Shown in pieces: positions 58,950 through 64,000 of a DNA stretch of 64,000 nucleotides. The notes below the pieces were generated by a model. The model had not been told where the DNA came from, searched no databases, and was given only the letters and a program-made list of their open reading frames with translations. Position 1 is the stretch's first letter. Each line of letters begins with the position of its first letter. The translations under genes and the position numbers were made by a program. Source of the DNA: Nymphaea colorata (Eukaryota > Streptophyta > Magnoliopsida > Nymphaeales > Nymphaeaceae); assembly GCF_008831285.2 (NCBI RefSeq), contig NC_045151.1, positions 10,654,571-10,718,570 of the forward strand, written 5' to 3'.

Positions 58950-59684
58950 GTTCCAATAAATCTTCTCCCAAAACCCATTGTTCCTCGAGTGGCAGCTTCC
59001 AACAATTTCAGCGCTCATTTTCTCCCTTATTTGCTCCTAAGAACCTGATTTCTTCTTGCACGCCAACTAAAGCTTAAAGAGAATCCTTTCCCATCTGCAT
59101 TCCTCCAAACTCCCTAGAGAATTGGTTCCCACCCCAAAACAAGGAAAGCATTAAAATTGAACAAATTTTGCTTCCCAGATGATTTGAGGCTTCATAAAAG
59201 GTGCGCAATGTAAGATCCTCACTTTAAAGGTCGCATTTGATTACCGCAAATTTGAAATCCGTGGTTTTCAAGTCTGACCCAGTTTGATAGAACTGTGAAT
59301 TTCGTCGGCTATCATGGATTTGAGATTCCTTCAGATATGATAACTGTGAGGAATCAAACTCAACTTGAGGATCTTAAATCCATATTACAACATGTAAAAG
59401 TGGATGGGGAGGTATCCAACCATAAAATCTATGTCTCAAATCACCGTGGATTTCATATTAGTTGTGAAACAAGCACACCTTAGTATTCACAAAAACGACA
59501 TTGGAGTTAAAAATTCCAGAATACGTAGAAGGAAATGGAAGAGACTTAAAATAAAAGGAGGAAAAAGAATTACCTTGAAAAGCTGGGTAGAGGTTTGCTA
59601 GTCACTCATTTGTTGAGTGCCTTTTATCCATTTTTTTTAAAATCAATTTTATGCCTAACAGAGTTGCGCTACATAAGGAGTATA
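58950..59684. other. Intergenic, no gene seen
   Basis: 59222-59485 and 55095-55335 share similar ends (TTTAAAG-TGCATTTGAT and ATGGAT...AACAAACACA-like), perhaps an old MITE pair. No gene. Confidence 0.35.
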
Positions 59685-59965
59685 TCCTGCTCGAGCTCGA
59701 TTCTAACAAACTTGACTCGAACTAGAATCATTTATAAGTTAACGGAGCTCGAGTTCAAAAGTATGCTCAAAATGTTAAGCGAGTTGAATTTGAGTTTGAT
59801 TACATAATAATTGTTGAATTATAATGAGGAAATAGTTAATTGAGTAGCAACTAAACGAGTTAATCAAGTTGAACAAGTAATTGAGTTAAATGAGTTAAAA
59901 AGTAACGAGGCATGCTTAACATAAACAAGTTAAATGAGTTGAGTTGGAGCTTCAACTTGAATATG
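59685..59965. repeat. Decayed relative of the 58509 MITE
   Basis: Shares GCTCGAGCTCGATT, ATGCTCAAAATGTTAAGCGAG, ATTGTTGAATTATAATGAG and TTAAATGAGTTGAGTT with 58509-58941, in the same orientation. Ends are eroded, and no duplication was found. Confidence 0.65.
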
Positions 59966-60193
59966 GGTGCTCCACCTCCTCTCTACCACCTCTATTCTTC
60001 TCGTGACATGTGGGAGCTTCAAGGGCAACAGATCTGGTGTTGGTTGTTAAAAAAATAATAATAATAAAGAAGAAGAAAAAAATGGGTTATTTTGATTTTA
60101 TGTTTTTAACATTTTTATCGTGTTTATTTCGCAAAAGATGTGTTTTATGTGATTGGGGTTACGGCAAAAGAAAGAAATAAGGGAATCCTTTAA

Positions 60194-60728
60194 AGGTTAT
60201 TTGGTACTAGCAATAAATTGTTATGAGGCAAATTCATAGAAGTGTAACATAATGTTCCATGGTCAATATATCATATTTCAATTGGACATCCGACTGATTC
60301 ATTCTAAAAAAATCAGCTATAGAAAAAGTTTAATAACTAATTAAGAAATTGAATAGGATTTGGATTTAGGAAATGACATTCGATTGGATTTGGGTTAGGA
60401 TATATAAACATTCGATCGGATTTAATTTTAAATAAATATTCTTTATCAATGTTCTTACATTTTGAAAATCAGCCAGATTTGGATGATATGTATGTAAAAT
60501 CCTGATTCGGATTGGATTCAAATCATGAAATCAGATTTCAGATTCAAATTCAGATATTTCCAATTAGAACATGTGCATATCCGAAAAAGCAAATATGGTT
60601 AAAGATATATATTTAATTTGAATTTGATCCATTGACATCTTTATCTATGAATCTGCCTTTTTTTTTTTTTTTTTTTTGAGTATAATCTCTAGACAGCAAT
60701 AATATGTTATGAGTACCAAACGACCCCT
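60194..60728. mobile_element. Probable Tourist-like MITE
   Basis: Ends AGGTTATTTGGTACT and, reverse-complemented, AGGGGTCGTTTGGTACT. TAA on both sides (60191-60193 and 60729-60731). 535 bp, AT-rich, with a poly-T run at about 60659-60677. Confidence 0.55.
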
Positions 60729-60731
60729 TAA

Positions 60732-61848
60732 GCATTCACGAGAATAAAATTACTAGACATGTGCAACTTGTTTGACTTCTATTCACTGGTCATGTCTTCT
60801 GCCCTTAAAAAGAAAAGTTGCAAATAGAATTGCTGTTTTGCGAGAGCTCCCCTCCTCTTCCATGTTGGTAAAAATATAAAAAGATAAAAAATACCAATGA
60901 GTAGAAAAAATAGAAAAATGAAAGCTCCTATAACGTCCACGTTAGCTCTTAAAATATGTATGAAAAATTGAATGCAGATTAACTATGAGTTTTTAATCAA
61001 TGCATTTCCGGGACTCATGAGCTGCTCTATGCAATGTTATTTTCCCAAATCCAAAGTACAAGATGTCAGAAAACTTCTTGAACAGTTAACTTACATGTGG
61101 CAATTGTAATTTATTCAATTTAAATGCACAGGATGACGTCAACTGTTTGTACATTTCATAGCGTGTATGGTTTATCGCTCACATACACACACCACACACG
61201 CACAAATACATATATGAAACTCAAATTTGGAACAAATCAATGGCATTTCTCTTTACAGTTTACCATCTTTATGGAATGTTCAATAATTGTAGTAAAATCT
61301 CCAATTATTGGTTCCCATAATATGATTGACTTTTTAATATATATATTTTTTTGTTTTGCAAGTGGAACAACTTAGTGATGAGTATTATAGTCTAAAATCT
61401 TAACTTTTTCTTAAAAGTGGGACAGAAGGATATGAACTTTTCTTTTGCAAATATTTTAACAAAACAAGAAATTATATTTTTTAATTTACATAGAAAATAC
61501 ATTTTTTTTTTCAGCAAGCCTACCGAGGCTACTAAGAACTATAAAAAATAATACTAAGATAATGTTCATGAGGAGAATGACAAAACAGAAACACAATTTT
61601 TTTTTTGAAAAATCATTACACAAAGTTTTCAAGCATATAACTTTTGTGAAGAAGTTACGTTAGTAGACACTAGTGAGAACCTGGTCATCGGTTCCATTAA
61701 CATTGTTTTCTTGAACTGCAAACAAGGATAGGCACTACTCTCAAACTGAAAGAGTAACTCAAGTTCACCTAGGTCTTGATATAATTCTGAAGCACCGCAT
61801 GTAAGCAAGGCAGAGGGTCTTCGGACTTCTCACTGGGCGATGCGAATC
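60732..61848. other. Intergenic, no gene seen
   Basis: AT-rich, short frames only. A short CA-rich run lies near 61183-61203. Confidence 0.45.
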
Positions 61849-61935
61849 TAGGCTTGGGCATCGGGCCGGGCCGCCACTGGGTATCCGGCACCCGGCCCGG
61901 TCGGGCCCGGACCCGATGGTGCGGCCCGTCCCCAT
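61849..61935. mobile_element. One end of a hAT-type MITE
   Basis: TAGGCTTGGGCATCGGGC closely matches the ends of the 52961 element, followed by GC-rich CGGGCCCGG sequence. No second end was found in the next 1 kb, so the element is probably truncated. Confidence 0.4.
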
Positions 61936-61986
61936 GCTCCTCCTCCTCCTCCCATCCCTTGTCCTCCTCCTCCTCCTCCTCCTCCC
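61936..61986. repeat. (TCC)n microsatellite
   Basis: Two runs of CTC/TCC triplets separated by CATCCCTTG. Confidence 0.85.
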
Positions 61987-62532
61987 GTCCAGCCGTCCCC
62001 CATCCTCCACCTATCTTCTTCCCTTCCTCCTCTCAGATGTCATTTCATGGGCACAGGACATGCGTGTCCTGTTTAATTGATTTTGTTATCAAACGCTGTC
62101 CACGGTACACAATAGACAGAACGAACGATTGGATCTTTGAGTCTCCCCTTTCACTGCTTTACACCTCTCCCTTTCCACAGCTCTACGCCTTCCTCTCCTG
62201 CTTTACGACTTCATCTCGAGCAATCACCTCATTTCTGCAAGTCCATAGTTGGGTGAACAGCTCTTTTCAGCTTGTTTTCTCTCTCGCTCGCTCATTCTTG
62301 TCTTTGATTTGCAGTTGATTTACAGTAACTAGGGTTGCCCCGTAGGCCCTTCTTGCCTGCGAAAAAGAATTTTTAAGTTATTTGCATTCAGAAAACATTT
62401 TTTGTGGCTGCGTATCCCTCTCTCTATGTTTTTGTCTTCCTCTCGTTCTCTATCTTTCTCTGTCTTCCTTTCTGAAACACCCGAATGATCGCCCACAAGG
62501 TTGTTGATCAGCTTTGTCTTTCCTCTTTGCAG

Positions 62533-62590
62533 GCGTCTTCCGCACTTCCTCCCAATTTCGAATATGTGGAATCACGTTGTTGAGGAAGAG
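62533..62590 (+). CDS. Tentative first coding exon of a host gene
   Basis: A pyrimidine-rich acceptor CCTCTTTGCAG precedes the segment, and GAAGAG|GTAAAT at its end makes a good donor. Inside, an ATG at 62564 opens nine codons, MWNHVVEEE, ending exactly at the donor in phase 0. Upstream 61990-62520 is CT-rich, like plant 5' untranslated regions. I do not recognise the protein, and no second exon was identified before 64000. It could equally be chance. Confidence 0.22.
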
Positions 62591-64000
62591 GTAAATGTGT
62601 TTCCCCTCTTTGCTTGCCCGGCTGAAATTTTATTTGAAATGTAATTTTATGACCCTTTATATTTTTGAACAACATATGTATACTGATTTTGATTCTATGT
62701 AACGTCTGGCATCTTGCATACATCTGTCTATGGATTTCAGCTGCGGAACTTCTCTTTTGGCCAATATAATTTTGAGAATTTTTGGGCTTGTAGTTTCTCT
62801 TCGTGTGTCGCTTTTTTTTTTCAAAGAAGCACGTTTCCATGGTAATGGGTCCGGCTGTCCAAACCAGAACCCAAGGAAAAAATGAAGAAAGCTAATTTCT
62901 CTTGACTTGATCAGTGAACTGTACATGAAGTTTTTTCTTCCTTGGCTACTTTCGTGCCTACAGCATAGAAGTAGAACAAAGAGAAAAATGACATATGAAA
63001 GAGAGCTAGTACGGTCTTTTCGTAGAAGTATATTTGTTCAACTCTCTTGCCGTGAATAGTGAATTCTTTGAAGCTCTTTACATGGGGGTTGGCCCAACCT
63101 TCGGGTAAGAATTCTATGATGAAAGCAACAGATAGTGAATCAGCAATAGGCTAGAGAGCGAATTAAACGATTGGGTAATGGATGAAATCAGAGACCTTTG
63201 TAGCTTTTACCCTCATTATTTTTGTGGAGGTTTAAGAGGGGCCACCGATGCCAAACCAGATCAGATAAGTAGGCGTCATAAGCATGTTACAGTTTTGGCC
63301 TATATTTAAAATCTTAGGTAGTAAAACTGAGTGGTGAATACAACAGTAAAATTGAGATTCGACTAGAAATCAAAACCGCCTCTTTACCTCTGTTATCTGT
63401 CCATGAAAATACAATTGACAGGTTCCCTTTTGTCCCTACTGAGGGAGATCTTTTCTAGACAACTGATCCCCCTCCTCCTCTCTCTCTCTCTTTCTTTTTT
63501 TTTTCTTTCTTTCTTTTCTAGACAAATGAAACTCCTTTCTTGAGTCTTTGAGAAGAAAGAGACTTGAATGCTTTAGTTATACATGATTGTTCACTTGATA
63601 CACTTTCTGACCCTTGTTGAGTTTTCCTAAAACAGTAGAAAACTACCTCAAGCAAGAAAGATAAATGAAAAGAATGTGCAGTATCTACAACCAAGATGGT
63701 CCAATTATCTAAAGATAATCAAGTTTTTGTTGACCAAAACTTTTTAAGCTTAATTAGCAAAAATGATTATAGATTGTTGTAAAACATTTCAGATCTTTGT
63801 TTTTTTGTGTGATGAAAATGAAAAATATCTAGAAAATTTGTGACCTCAGACAAGATTTTTTTCGAGAAATGTGATATAAGCTAATATAGAGTCGTAACCT
63901 TATATTGATGTACTTATTTTGCTCAGCTTCGCCCCCTTGATTAGGTGATTGGAGTTCCAGATCTGACTTTTAGAAGCATATAACTCAACAAGTCATGTTC
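62591..64000. other. Intergenic or intron, no gene seen
   Basis: AT-rich with a CT-rich stretch at about 63470-63520. If 62533-62590 is an exon, this would be intron 1. Confidence 0.35.

Noticed and set aside
61854-62318. 154-codon frame with Ser/Pro-rich start
   Set aside because: Begins in MITE-like GC-rich DNA and runs through a TCC microsatellite; no domain visible.

Overview
This is a retrotransposon-rich stretch of an angiosperm nuclear genome. The evidence is plant-type Ty3/gypsy elements (a chromovirus and an Ogre/Tat-like element), a plant mobile domain ORF, several hAT and PIF/Harbinger-type MITEs, and AT-rich intergenic DNA with microsatellites. The species cannot be named from the sequence. 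No complete host gene is visible; one tentative 5' exon lies near the right end.

Layout. 1-1565: intergenic, with one Tourist-like MITE (385-857). 1566-39860: one old chromovirus (Tekay/Del-like) on the minus strand with ~3 kb LTRs. A second, younger Ogre/Tat-like element (6775-33880, minus strand) has inserted into its reverse transcriptase gene, flanked by a perfect CCTGC target duplication. 39861-42298: intergenic DNA with a TA/GA microsatellite and two MITEs of one hAT-like family. 42304-48217: a plus-strand LTR element with short LTRs and no recognisable enzymes; its interior carries degenerate repeats and a coding-like minisatellite. 48223-64000: intergenic DNA with a related inverted solo LTR, a degenerate minisatellite, GA-rich compound repeats, four MITEs with target duplications, and a possible gene start at about 62533-62590.

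The Ogre-like element appears as LTR-internal-LTR-internal-LTR. The two internal copies are nearly identical, and a 100-N gap (21117-21216) lies between them. Differences are mostly homopolymer-length changes near the gap, and the middle LTR matches the right LTR rather than the left. The likeliest reading is that two overlapping contig ends were scaffolded without merging. The real locus would then hold one ~16.6 kb element rather than a tandem pair. Copies are labelled A (left) and B (right) below.

Gene order in the Ogre-like element, 5' to 3' on the minus strand, is LTR, primer binding site, leader, ORF1 (plant mobile domain), gag, protease with a G-patch-like motif, a candidate intron, RT, RNase H, a second RNase H, integrase, 3' untranslated region, polypurine tract, LTR. 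ORF1 and the RT ORF are open, while gag, protease, RNase H and integrase regions carry a few stops or shifts. The chromovirus is much more decayed, with many stops that look like C-to-T or G-to-A changes.
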